From Streptomyces sp. NBC_00271 (lineage in GTDB: Bacteria > Actinomycetota > Actinomycetes > Streptomycetales > Streptomycetaceae), in contig NZ_CP108070.1 in NCBI RefSeq assembly GCF_036178845.1, positions 10,478,001-10,542,000 on the forward strand: a DNA stretch of 64,000 nt. The letters are read 5' to 3'. Each line of letters starts with the position of its first letter. Position 1 is the first letter of the stretch. The position numbers and the translations under genes are program-made. This document shows, one piece after another, positions 16,877-25,147 of the stretch. The notes below the pieces were generated by a model, which saw only the letters and a list, made by a program, of their open reading frames with translations, made no database searches and was not told the DNA's origin.

Positions 16877-17950
16877 ATGGTGACGTCACTGCCATCCGGA
16901 GGCCCGTTGAGGATCCCAGGGCCCGAGTGGTTCCGCGCCGATCTGCTGTCGTGTTCGCCGGACCTGCTGGACCTGACCTGGGATCAGATGAGGACGCTGA
17001 TCATCGTCCAGGAAGCCGGGACCGCGCTGGCCGCGGCGAGAGTCCTCGGCCGAGAGCAGTCCAGCGTGCAGAAGCAACTCGACATCCTCAACCGCAACTT
17101 CCAGTCCCTTACGGGCGAGCTACTGGTGGTCAAACAGGGCCGCGGCAAGGACTTCCTGTTCACTCCCACCGGGCTGGAGGTCGTCGAGCGGGCCAGAATC
17201 ACCTTCGCCGAATGGCTCCAGGGCGTCGCCGACTCCCGCCGCAGGCTTGGCTCAACGCTGACGATCGGCACCACCGAGTTCACCCTCGGCTTCCTTGGCC
17301 GGGTATGGGAACGTGTCGCCCCGCAACTGCTGGAACGGGAGATCGAACTGAAGGTCGTGCACGTACGCACCCGTGACTTCTGGTCCCGGCTGGACTCCAA
17401 CCAGGTCGACCTGCTGTGCGGAGGCCTAGCAGCCGAGACAACCGAAGAACAGGTTGCCCCCGACTACGACTTCCTCGAATGGCATCGCGAGGGCCTGGCC
17501 CTGCTCACCAACCTTCCCGTGCGCGAACTGGCCGCCAAGACCGTCGGCGTGGCCCGGCTGCGGACTCTCCCTCTGATCATCCCCTCCCGTGGCGTCATCA
17601 CCGACTTCGTCGAACGCTGGTACGGCCCCGACTTCCGGTCCCAACTGCAGCTCGCCGCCGAGATCGACGACATCTACTACGGGCTCGCTCTGCTCAGATC
17701 CCGCATGACCTACGGCTGCATGCTCTGCGCCCGCTCCATCGGCCAGGCCGCCGTGGACGGGCGCCTGCCCACCAGCGACGACTTCCGACTGATCGATTTC
17801 GCCGACGACTTCGACCCCATGCTCCAACTGGTCTCCGGCGTCTTTGCCCGCAAGGGCGAACGCGAGACCTACGACGCCTCCCACCCACTGAACATCCTGT
17901 GGAACGCCTTCCGTGACGAGGCCGCCTCCGGCAGGCCCCTGCCCCTGTGA
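16877..17950 (+). CDS. LysR-family transcriptional regulator
   Basis: A 357-residue protein starting at the ATG at 16877 with a gggagggagagg ribosome site. An N-terminal extension of about 30 residues precedes the winged HTH (MRTLIIVQEAGTALAAARVL, REQSSVQKQLDILNRNF), which matches the LysR pattern of alanine-rich helix, SSVQKQL recognition helix and wing. Residues 130-350 form a periplasmic-binding-protein-like effector domain (TLTIGTTEFTLGFL; NQVDLLCGGLA). It is encoded divergently from the desulfurase operon and 16 nt upstream of the nuclease-methyltransferase gene, so it probably controls both. The extension before the HTH is unusual for the family. Confidence 0.85.
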   Translation: MVTSLPSGGPLRIPGPEWFRADLLSCSPDLLDLTWDQMRTLIIVQEAGTALAAARVLGREQSSVQKQLDILNRNFQSLTGELLVVKQGRGKDFLFTPTGLEVVERARITFAEWLQGVADSRRRLGSTLTIGTTEFTLGFLGRVWERVAPQLLEREIELKVVHVRTRDFWSRLDSNQVDLLCGGLAAETTEEQVAPDYDFLEWHREGLALLTNLPVRELAAKTVGVARLRTLPLIIPSRGVITDFVERWYGPDFRSQLQLAAEIDDIYYGLALLRSRMTYGCMLCARSIGQAAVDGRLPTSDDFRLIDFADDFDPMLQLVSGVFARKGERETYDASHPLNILWNAFRDEAASGRPLPL

Positions 17951-17966
17951 ACCTGGAGGACCCTCG

Positions 17967-19304
17967 ATGCTGCTGGCCTCGGTCAACCTCAACAAGCGCC
18001 TCGGCGCCACAAGCGCCCGCTCCCGTCTCGCCTCCTGGCTACGCGAGCACCGCGTCCACGCCATGCTCGCCCAGGAACCCTTCAAACCCGTCGACCGCAC
18101 GCCGCCCACGCTGCCCGGCTTCACCTTCGCCGGCGGCGACGGACACCTCGCCGCCTGGATCAGCGAAAACCTCGCCCCGCCTCAGGTCACTTCACCCAAG
18201 CCATGGCTCCTGCGGATCGAACTGGACTGGCTGGCCGTCTATCAAGTGCACCTCAACGCGTATACGGCAGCCTCCCGAACCGCCCAGCTGGCCGAATTGA
18301 CCGTGCTGGCCGCCGCCGAGAACGACCGCCCACTCCTGATTTGCGGAGACTTCAACCTCGCTCCTCGCCCCGAGGACGGCCTGTTCGGCGAAGAGACCAG
18401 CTCCTTCACCACCGAAACCGAACGCGGCCACCTCCGTAGCCTGATACAGACGGCCGGCCTGACCGACACCACCGCCGACCAGCCACCCGCCTTCACCTTC
18501 GAACGGCTCGTCTCCAACCAGCTCAGCCGCTTCCGCTGCGACCTCGCCCTGCTCAGCGACCACCTGACCCTGGCGACCACGGTCACCGCAGACACGTCCG
18601 TACGAACCGGCCCGCAGGCATTCACCGACCACTCCGCCCTGCTGATCGACGTGCCAGTCACCTTGGACAACGCCGAACCCCACGACGTGCTGTTCTCCCT
18701 GAACGAACTCATCAGCGACGGCCCCACTTCCTCCGCCAAGAGGGAGTACCAGCCCCACAAAACGGCCATGAGCCGCCAGACTCCGTCTCCAGCATCCCAG
18801 GCGGTCACCCGCCATCTGACCGGCCCGCTCGGAGTCAGAAGCCTCCTGGACCACGGCTGCGGCCGGGGCGCGGACGTGGCCCACTACCGCTCGACCGGCC
18901 TGGACGCCGACGGCTTCGACCCGCATGACGCCTTCGGCTGGCCCCGGCCGGAGAGGACCGGGTTCGACCTGGTGACCTCAGCGTTCGTCCTCAACGTGCT
19001 GCCCGACCCCTGGCAGCGGATTCAGGCCCTCAAAGACGCCGCCTCGTTCACCCGCCCCGGCGGCCATATCGTGGTCGTCACCCGCTCTGCCGAAGAGATC
19101 GCCAAAGCCGCTGCCGACGGCGGCTGGACCGCTCACCACGACGGCTTCTGGTCCAGCAAGAGCAAAGGCACCTTCCAACGAGGCATCGACGCCGACGAGA
19201 TCATCGCGCTCGCACGGAAGGCCGGACTCGTCCCCGCTGCCGACACCCCGGTACTGCCGCTGCCCGGTGTGTGCCACACGGTGCTATTCAAGCCGCAGAC
19301 ATGA
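17967..19304 (+). CDS. EEP nuclease fused to phosphorothioation-associated-type methyltransferase
   Basis: A 445-residue fusion; the ATG at 17967 follows ggagga by 6 nt. Residues 1-230 are an endonuclease/exonuclease/phosphatase domain with its catalytic marks: Glu37 (LAQEP), GDFN at 127-130, RCDLALLSDH and Asp221-His222 (TDHS). Residues 260-445 match the putative methyltransferase associated with DNA phosphorothioation: the KTAMSR motif at 265-270, SAM motif LLDHGCGRGADV at 293-304, FVLNVLPDPWQR, and the KGTFQRGIDADE segment. Known members of that family act near dnd genes; fusion to an EEP nuclease is not something I know of. It follows the LysR gene by 16 nt, probably one transcript. Activity on modified DNA or nucleotides is inferred. 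Confidence 0.85.
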   Translation: MLLASVNLNKRLGATSARSRLASWLREHRVHAMLAQEPFKPVDRTPPTLPGFTFAGGDGHLAAWISENLAPPQVTSPKPWLLRIELDWLAVYQVHLNAYTAASRTAQLAELTVLAAAENDRPLLICGDFNLAPRPEDGLFGEETSSFTTETERGHLRSLIQTAGLTDTTADQPPAFTFERLVSNQLSRFRCDLALLSDHLTLATTVTADTSVRTGPQAFTDHSALLIDVPVTLDNAEPHDVLFSLNELISDGPTSSAKREYQPHKTAMSRQTPSPASQAVTRHLTGPLGVRSLLDHGCGRGADVAHYRSTGLDADGFDPHDAFGWPRPERTGFDLVTSAFVLNVLPDPWQRIQALKDAASFTRPGGHIVVVTRSAEEIAKAAADGGWTAHHDGFWSSKSKGTFQRGIDADEIIALARKAGLVPAADTPVLPLPGVCHTVLFKPQT

Positions 19305-19377
19305 GGCAGGATGCTGAACACCCTCAGCCGCGCCGCGCGGAGCCGTATGCCACCGAGCCCCCTCGGCGACCGGCTGG

Positions 19378-19695
19378 TCAGCGGTTACCCGTCCAAATGA
19401 TCCGGTCAGCGAAGCCGCCCCTCTCCCTCGCCTTAGCTGCACGGATTTTCTCCAGCTGTGCCGGATCGATTCCCAGCTCGGTCGCGAGCGCCTGCACGAC
19501 CTCCAGGACGTCCGCGAGTTCTTCCGGCGCCTTCGTCTCGTCTGCGGCAAGGAACTCGGTGACCTCCTCACCGAGCTTGTCCCGCAGCCGCCGCCGGTAT
19601 TCCACCAACCCGGCGGTATAGACGACCGGCTCCGCGCCTGAAGACCGGATGATCTCGGGGATCCGATCCCGTACCAGCTTGCTATTGCCGTCCAC
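19378..19695 (-). CDS. MazG-like nucleoside triphosphate pyrophosphohydrolase
   Basis: A 105-residue all-helical protein beginning with KLVRDRIPEII, then LRDKLGEEVTEFLAA and EELADVLEVVQALA: the E-E-x-x-E ... D motif that binds Mg in the MazG/phosphoribosyl-ATP pyrophosphohydrolase superfamily. The GTG at 19695 is preferred because gggaga lies about 6 nt upstream; an upstream GTG at 19701 would place the site too close. Such proteins hydrolyse NTPs or damaged nucleotides to monophosphate and PPi. It is convergent with the nuclease-methyltransferase gene, 73 bp away. It may belong functionally to the nucleotide-handling locus, or be an independent house-cleaning gene of a widespread Streptomyces type. 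Confidence 0.8.
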   Translation of the reverse strand: MDGNSKLVRDRIPEIIRSSGAEPVVYTAGLVEYRRRLRDKLGEEVTEFLAADETKAPEELADVLEVVQALATELGIDPAQLEKIRAAKARERGGFADRIIWTGNR

Positions 19696-20149
19696 CCGCA
19701 CTCTCCCGCACCCATCGCCGCCGAACGGCCGCCAGCTGCCGCTCCTCCATGCCGCCGCAGCCTAGGCAAGACGCCCCACCAAGCGCTTGAGAACCGCCGA
19801 ACTCACTCGTTCGGGGAGATGCCAGCAGCGCCATACGCAACAGGGCAGCCGAGTAAAACGGTTGACGACGAACCAGTGAAGGCGCGGAGCCGGGGGAATC
19901 GCTACTCGGTCGGGTGATGATGCCGGATCGGCGGAACCCTGTCCGCAGCGGAGCCGGTCGTGGAACTCGCGGACCAGATCGTGGTTGCGCCAGCGCCGGA
20001 GTGACGTCGTAGCCGGTGCCCATGACGACGAGGATGTCCGCGTCGCCCGGTCCGGCTCGCCGAGCGGGAGATCGTCGAGTCCCTGATCGGCCTGGCACCT
20101 CGGCGACGTGACGTCCAGCCGGTGCAGTGTCGTTGGTGGTGATGTTGAG

Positions 20150-20281
20150 CGTCGTCTCGGCGAGTACAGCACCCACGAGCTCGGAATTCAGCCCGAGGCG
20201 TACGACCCGAAGCTGGACGTCGACTTCGCCCCGCTGCGTGAGCAGGGCCTGACCGTTGCTGTTCTCGGTCAGGCCGCCTGA
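20150..20281 (+). pseudogene. C-terminal fragment of an unidentified protein
   Basis: The frame GEYSTHELGIQPEAYDPK, followed by VDFAPLREQGLTVAVLG and a stop at 20281, reads like the true C-terminus of a soluble protein, with normal codon use, but has no start or upstream domain. The surrounding 19750-20150 contains further shattered frames (for example VVMGTGYD on the minus strand, reminiscent of a flavin-binding oxidoreductase). The family cannot be named. It is probably debris of the gene once controlled by the adjacent broken TetR regulator. Confidence 0.35.
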
Positions 20282-20310
20282 CAGTCCACCGAAGGGGTTC
20301 TGCCGCAGCT

Positions 20311-20857
20311 TCACCCGGTTCCTGGAGACCCTGAGTCGGTGGACGGTGCGAACAGGTAGCGGTCCATCATGAGCGCGGCGTCGGCGAGGATCTCGGGGTC
20401 GCCTTCGGCGCTCTCGCGGAAGGCAAGGTCGAGCAGGTTGCCCCCGACTTCCACGGCGAGTCGAGCGCGTCGCCGGAATTGCTCGGTGTCGGGCATCGCG
20501 TAACCGCGGACGAGTGCCTTGTGTACCCGCTCAGCGATCGCCTGGTCCGTCTGCCGGCCATCCGCGCGCAGCGCGGCGATACGTGGCCCGTGGTACCAGA
20601 CGCGCCGGTAGCCGGGCTCCATGCGGAAGCGGTCCGCGTAGGCGCTGAGCAGTTTCTCCAGCAGCTCCTGCGAGCGCTGGGGCAAGGGCTCCTCAGTGAT
20701 CCGCTCGGCAATCTGCACGTCCATCTGGAACCAGCGGTGAACCAGGGAGGCGACGATTGCTTCCTTGTCGGCAAAGTACCGGTAGAGCACGCCCACCGAG
20801 ACTCCCGCTTCGGCGGCGATCAGCTTGGTGCCCAGCTCTTCGTAGGAGGCCCTGTTC
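20311..20857 (-). pseudogene. TetR-family regulator, 5'-truncated
   Basis: The minus frame carries the second half of the HTH (YEELGTKLIAAEAGVSV, then GVLYRYFADKEAIVASLV) and a full TetR ligand-binding domain of about 140 residues ending at 20311. The first helices of the HTH are missing: homology stops at about 20857, at the 25-bp repeat (20848-20872), and an in-frame stop lies just beyond. The longest frame with a start begins inside the HTH (20796), so DNA binding should be lost. It appears to have been cut by the recombination event that produced the repeat. It is convergent with the fragment at 20150-20281. Confidence 0.75.
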
Positions 20858-20872
20858 TCGTATAGCTACGGC
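20848..20872. repeat. 25-bp direct repeat, copy 1 (att-like)
   Basis: The sequence starting ggccctgttctcgtatagct is identical over 25 bp to 22349-22373, 1501 bp away, same orientation. Beyond the exact match the right flanks stay partly similar (gcgtggcgctgtgtgac against gcgtgtagcgctgcgtaac). It coincides with the truncation point of the TetR gene. Likely an attachment site or recombination junction. Confidence 0.8.
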
Positions 20873-21043
20873 GAAGGGACGCGTGGCGCTGTGTGACAGC
20901 TCTGTGCGAGTACGCCGGGCAGGCGCGACACATCCGCTGGGTGGCTGGTCCAGATTTGGCCCTATATGGTCATTTTTAAGCGCCATTTTCCTTGAGTCGC
21001 CAGATCCGGTCGCCAGATCCGGCGGGATCCGGAAGGGACATCG

Positions 21044-22105
21044 ATGAGCTCAGCGAGCCAGGCCGTCAAAACCGTGTACAACGGCCGGATACAGGTCACC
21101 GAGGAGGAAAGAGCGACGATCGACGCCCTCAACGCCTCCATCGCAGCCGATAGAACGCCGGAGGGCTACGGCGCTCTCACAGAGTTCCGGAAGTCGCTCG
21201 CCAAGGAGACCCGCGAGGTGCTGCTGTCCTCGATCTCGGATCTGGAGGAGCGTGGTCGCGCTCATAGAGAGCGGATCATGCCTGAGCTCGAAAGACTCAA
21301 GGGCACTGCGTGGCCCACGCATGGCTTGGTGCCGCTGGAAAAAACTGATGGTCTCGGGTACGAATACCCGCTAGGCAGCCTCTTGGGGCCGGGAGGCGCG
21401 TCCTACCATCCCCTACCTCCCCCGGAAAAGGTGGTGGTAGCGCCAACGCAGCCCCCGAACATGGGCGAACTGTGGAGGGTCGCGCGGTCCGGGTTCCTGT
21501 TCTCCCCGAAGATGAACTACGACAACACTCAGGATCCTTTTCGGATCTGGGGACACGTCAACTACAGCAGCGACGAACTCTTCAATGGCTCGGTGGGCCT
21601 CGGGGTGACGTTCACCCTCCCGCCCGAGCGCATGGAGAACACGAACCGGACGACCTTCGAGGTCAACTCCCTTGCGGAAGTAGACGGCTTTGTCTCTGGC
21701 TGGACCGGTTACTACAACCGGCTCTTTGCCGCGGACGACAAGTGGTCGAAGTGCTGGGAGACCCACGAGGCGACCCTCGTGCTCAGCTCCGGCGAGCGGT
21801 TGACGGGGGACTCGTCGCAGACCAACATCTTCTCTCTCCAAGACGAACCTCCGGTAGGCCAGGCGAATGCCCACCGTGTCGGCGGCTGGGCCCCGACCCT
21901 GAGGTTCACGGCGAACATGGGGGACCTCCGCCAGCGCGGTGTCTCGATCATCCTGCAGATGGCGCTTCGCTACGACTTCCAGCTCGAGGGCGAGAGCGAC
22001 ATCTGGTTCCGCAACCGATACGGCTCGGACAGCGAGTCCCCGGCGGCATTCGACAACGCGCTAACGTACAACTGCTCGCCGGGCGTGGTCAGGTCCATCC
22101 CCTGA
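21044..22105 (+). CDS. Unknown protein, sole gene between the 25-bp repeats
   Basis: A 353-residue protein; ATG at 21044 with ggaaggg 8 nt upstream. Residues 1-90 are charged and helical (ERATIDALNASIAADRTPEGY, LSSISDLEERGRAHRERI). The rest is rich in aromatic residues and beta-strand-like (MNYDNTQDPFRIWGHVNYSSDE, VGLGVTFTLPPERM, SGWTGYYNRLF). There is no signal peptide or transmembrane helix. No family is recognised. Its GC and third-codon bias are lower than those of neighbouring genes, suggesting import. It sits alone in the 1.5 kb segment bounded by the 25-bp direct repeats, close to a tyrosine recombinase, so it is the apparent cargo of a small mobile unit. Confidence 0.75.
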   Translation: MSSASQAVKTVYNGRIQVTEEERATIDALNASIAADRTPEGYGALTEFRKSLAKETREVLLSSISDLEERGRAHRERIMPELERLKGTAWPTHGLVPLEKTDGLGYEYPLGSLLGPGGASYHPLPPPEKVVVAPTQPPNMGELWRVARSGFLFSPKMNYDNTQDPFRIWGHVNYSSDELFNGSVGLGVTFTLPPERMENTNRTTFEVNSLAEVDGFVSGWTGYYNRLFAADDKWSKCWETHEATLVLSSGERLTGDSSQTNIFSLQDEPPVGQANAHRVGGWAPTLRFTANMGDLRQRGVSIILQMALRYDFQLEGESDIWFRNRYGSDSESPAAFDNALTYNCSPGVVRSIP

Positions 22106-22348
22106 ACTGGATCTGCAGACAGACGGCCGCTCACAAGGATCCGCCGCAACGCAGAGCCACATGTCCGTTCGCCGCAGTTATACGAGGACAGCGCCAGGTA
22201 GGGCAACCGCCTGAACAGGCCGGTCCGGTCCCCTTCGTAAGCGCGAACCGCTTTGCTAGACGACCAAGATCAAGCGCTTAGCGGTAACGGCTGCTCCGTT
22301 GTTTCCTGCGGCCAGTCGCTCATGGCATGGGGGTGGGGGCGAAGTCTC

Positions 22349-22373
22349 GGCCCTGTTCTCGTATAGCTACGGC
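22349..22373. repeat. 25-bp direct repeat, copy 2 (att-like)
   Basis: Exact second copy of the sequence at 20848-20872, same orientation, lying 270 bp upstream of the tyrosine recombinase gene. Together the copies delimit a 1.5-kb unit holding one gene. Confidence 0.8.
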
Positions 22374-22514
22374 CAGGTGGCGTGTAGCGCTGCGTAACGC
22401 TCAGGTCTGCGATCGGCGCGAGGGGCGGCGGTGCGGCGGATAGCGGTAGCAGTTGTTCCACTTCAAGAGCGGCTTATCGGACTTTCGTTCATTGGCGGAC
22501 CGTCAGGGTGGTGC

Positions 22515-22539
22515 CGCAGTAAATGCCGGATTTACTGCG
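22515..22539. repeat. Palindromic site, cgcagtaaat-N5-atttactgcg
   Basis: Two perfect 10-bp arms (22515-22524 and 22530-22539) with a 5-nt spacer. The half-site atttactgcgg occurs again at 22608-22618, just before the recombinase start. The size and spacing fit a tyrosine recombinase core or arm-type binding site, or an autoregulatory operator. Confidence 0.65.
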
Positions 22540-22641
22540 ACGGAGCCCCTGCCGTGATCACCGCGACCTGCGGCGAGCCATTCCGGCCGTCGGGGCGAGA
22601 TGTGCGCATTTACTGCGGCAGTACCGGAAGGGTGGGGCAGC

Positions 22642-24819
22642 GTGACAATCGAACCGGTGACCGAACTCGGGAGTGGGGGCGCACTTCGGTTGCCGCGCGC
22701 TCGGGTCGTACCTCTGTCCGGCCCGCCCGCGTCGTACACCGCGGCGGTCGAGCGCTACCTCACCGGCGCGGGCATCGCGAAGTCCTCCGCGCGTATCTAC
22801 CGGATCTCGCTGACGACGTGGGGATGGATGCTCGCCGGCGAACTCGCGCCGACCGGACCCGCCCGCCGGGGCGCGAAGCCGCCCGTCTTCCCCGTCACCG
22901 CGATCGACGACCCGGCGCTGCCGGAGCTCCTGGCCGAGCTGGCGGCGGCGCGGGCGGACGAGATGGACGCCGACACCGTCAACCGGGAGCTGTCCATCGC
23001 GCGCAAGGCGATCGGCTGGTGGCAGCGCCAGGGCTGGATCGAAGGCGATCCCACGATCGGAATCGAGCGGCGGCCGGCACCGCCGGACCGCACCAAGGCT
23101 CTCGCGGAGAAGCAGATCGCCGCCCTGTGGCGCCTCGACGTCGCGCTGCGGGAGAAGACGCAGTGGAAGATGCTCTACGAGTCCGCCGCACGGACCGACG
23201 AGGTGTTGTGCCTCAACGTGGAAGACCTCTACCCGCAGGACAAGCGGGGGAAGATCACCGCCAAGGGCGGGGCGACCGAGTGGATTCACTGGCAGTCCGG
23301 CACCGCCCAGCTGCTGCCCCGACTCATGGCCCGCCGCACCCGCGGCCCGCTGTTCCTCACCGACCGCAAGGCCCCGGCCGGAACACCGACGCTCGACGTG
23401 TGCCCGGAGACCCGCCGGGCCCGGCTCTCCTACCGCCGCGCTGAGGAGATCTTCGAGGAGAACACCCGGCTGCTGGCCAACCCCCTCGCCTCACCCGACG
23501 ACATCGAGGATCTGGACGGCTGGACGCTTCACCGACTACGTCACAGTGCCCTGACGCACGACGCGGAGGACGGCACCTCGACCCCGATGCTGCTGGCCCG
23601 CTCCCGCCACGCCTCCGTCCGCTCCCTGGAGCGGTACGCCCGCCCCGGCGTCGACTCGGTCGCCCGGCACGTCGCCGAACGCGACCCCGCTGCACGTCGC
23701 CGCACGTATATCCGAGCGGATCAGGGCTTCAAGATCATCCCGTTGCCCCTTTGGCGCGTATCTCGGTCACACCCCTACCGGGGACTGTTGGGTACGGTCC
23801 ACCACGACTTGGTCCAGCTCGACGAGCGACTGCGTGAGGCCCGCGCCGAATGGGCCGGCGCCCACTCCCGGCAGGCGCCGCCCCTGGAACGCATCGTCCT
23901 CTACATCGACGACCTCGACCGGTGTCCGCCTGCACGCGTGGTGGAGGTGCTGGCCGCCGTGCATCTGATGCTAGCGCTGCCGCTGTTCGTCGTGGTCGTG
24001 GCGTTCGACCCGCGCTGGCTCCTCACATCGCTCGAGCACCACGACCGGGAACTGTTCACCTCGCGCGACAGCACGTCCGGTTGGGCCGACACACAGGAAG
24101 GACACCGCCACGGCGCTCGACTACCTGGACAAGATTTTCCAGATCCCCTTTGCGGTCCCGCCGACCACCGGGAGAAGGCCGCACGCCTCATCCGCGCGCT
24201 GCTGATCAACCCCGACATCCCCGGCCCCGAAGGCCCGGCACAGCCTGCGGACGCCGGGGGCCTGCCGGATGCGCAGGAGCCCGAAGCACCGACACCGCGG
24301 ACCGCCTCCGTCCCCGCACCGGAGCCGGTCGGCGACCTGATGCCAGGCCCCGACGCCGACCCCACCCCCGTCCAACTGCAGCTCGAGGAGGCGGAGATTG
24401 CGTTCATGTCCCAGATGGGCGGCCTGACCCGTACTCCCAGGGCGGCCAAGAAGCTGGTCAACCTCTACCGCCCGGCACGCATCGGGGTCGATCCGGGCGA
24501 CCTGGCCGCCTTCGTGGGAACGGAAGCGATTCGAGGCGAGCACCAGGTCGTCCAGATTCTGCTGGCCCTGCTCGTGGGCAGCCCGGACCAGGCAGCCACC
24601 GTCTTCCGGCACATCCTGGAGGCACCCCCCCACCAGCAAGATCACCGAAGCACTGCGCGACCTCCCCGCCGATGTCCCCGCAGGAGCCAAGCCCAAGCGG
24701 CCGACCTGATCGAGCAGATGACCACCGGCCGGCCCGTGATCATGGATACCGCCGTGTACCAGCAGTGGTGCCCCAAACTGGCCCGCTTCTCCTTCTACAC
24801 CCGCAACCTCACCGGCTGA
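22642..24819 (+). CDS. Tyrosine recombinase/integrase fused to KAP-NTPase remnant
   Basis: The GTG at 22642 follows ggtggggc; the ATG at 22600 would place the atttactgcg site inside the gene and is less likely. Residues 1-350 are a complete tyrosine recombinase: SAM-like core-binding domain (VERYLTGAGIAKSSARIY), then Arg184 (AARTDEV), His297-x-x-Arg300 (HRLRH), His323 (SRHAS) and nucleophile Tyr332 (ERYARPG). Normal members end near residue 355 (ERDPAARRR). Instead the frame runs on for 370 residues into a KAP-family NTPase fragment, which is itself frameshifted. The integrase part looks catalytically intact. The join is probably an accident of insertion or deletion, not a designed fusion. 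Confidence 0.75.
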   Translation: MTIEPVTELGSGGALRLPRARVVPLSGPPASYTAAVERYLTGAGIAKSSARIYRISLTTWGWMLAGELAPTGPARRGAKPPVFPVTAIDDPALPELLAELAAARADEMDADTVNRELSIARKAIGWWQRQGWIEGDPTIGIERRPAPPDRTKALAEKQIAALWRLDVALREKTQWKMLYESAARTDEVLCLNVEDLYPQDKRGKITAKGGATEWIHWQSGTAQLLPRLMARRTRGPLFLTDRKAPAGTPTLDVCPETRRARLSYRRAEEIFEENTRLLANPLASPDDIEDLDGWTLHRLRHSALTHDAEDGTSTPMLLARSRHASVRSLERYARPGVDSVARHVAERDPAARRRTYIRADQGFKIIPLPLWRVSRSHPYRGLLGTVHHDLVQLDERLREARAEWAGAHSRQAPPLERIVLYIDDLDRCPPARVVEVLAAVHLMLALPLFVVVVAFDPRWLLTSLEHHDRELFTSRDSTSGWADTQEGHRHGARLPGQDFPDPLCGPADHREKAARLIRALLINPDIPGPEGPAQPADAGGLPDAQEPEAPTPRTASVPAPEPVGDLMPGPDADPTPVQLQLEEAEIAFMSQMGGLTRTPRAAKKLVNLYRPARIGVDPGDLAAFVGTEAIRGEHQVVQILLALLVGSPDQAATVFRHILEAPPHQQDHRSTARPPRRCPRRSQAQAADLIEQMTTGRPVIMDTAVYQQWCPKLARFSFYTRNLTG
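23750..24819 (+). pseudogene. KAP-family P-loop NTPase, truncated and frameshifted
   Basis: In the integrase reading frame, from about 23775, HPYRGLLGTVHHDLVQLDERL and the Walker B segment IVLYIDDLDRCPPARVVEVL with VVVVAFDPRWLL identify a KAP NTPase, but the N-terminal half with Walker A is gone. Around 24108 the sensible protein switches frame (TALDYLDKIFQIPFAVPP is read in another frame) and returns near 24172. A run of seven C at about 24625 marks another shift (TSKITEALRDLPADVPAG in a second frame). KAP NTPases are membrane-associated or defence-related ATPases. This copy cannot be functional. Confidence 0.7.
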
Positions 24820-24840
24820 CCCGGCAGCCGTGATGCCTCC

Positions 24841-24864
24841 CCGGGGTCGCTCGGCGACCCCCGG
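24841..24864 (+). terminator. Hairpin after integrase/KAP frame
   Basis: ccggggtcg (24841-24849), loop ctcgg, cgacccccgg (24855-24864): a 9-bp GC stem with a single extra C. It lies 21 nt after the stop at 24819 and between convergent transcription units. There is no T-run, as is common for actinobacterial terminators. Confidence 0.5.
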
Positions 24865-25147
24865 CCGTCCTCGACGGACGGGCCACAGCCGCGGTCGGCT
24901 CGCAGGCCCCGCCCAGGCCGCAGGTCCGGCCCGATCACGTTCGGGCCGTGCCCCTCCGATCGAGACACGTCCCTGCTCTGCCGCGCTCCCGGAGTCTGTC
25001 GGGGACGTCGCGCTCCAGTGAGGCTGGCGAAGACCGACCCGGACCGCGGTGCGCCCCGGCCGGTTCGCCGGGGCCGTCACCGCTTCGGACGGTGGACATC
25101 GCGTACCTTGCACAACGTCCGCCGGGGGAGGGCGCCGTGTCGCCGGC

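Larger units (their letters stand above)
22106..22641. other. Intergenic region with repeats upstream of integrase
   Basis: No gene is supported. It contains the second 25-bp repeat copy, two related 20-22 nt motifs (22279-22300 and 22441-22460, both tagcggtaRc...), and a palindromic site plus an extra half-site (22515-22539, 22608-22618) directly before the recombinase gene. The density of repeats fits an integrase attachment region. Confidence 0.6.

Noticed and set aside
19682..20314. A 210-codon minus-strand frame between the MazG-like and TetR genes
   Set aside because: No coherent family, poor codon bias and overlap with fragments in other frames; treated as gene debris.
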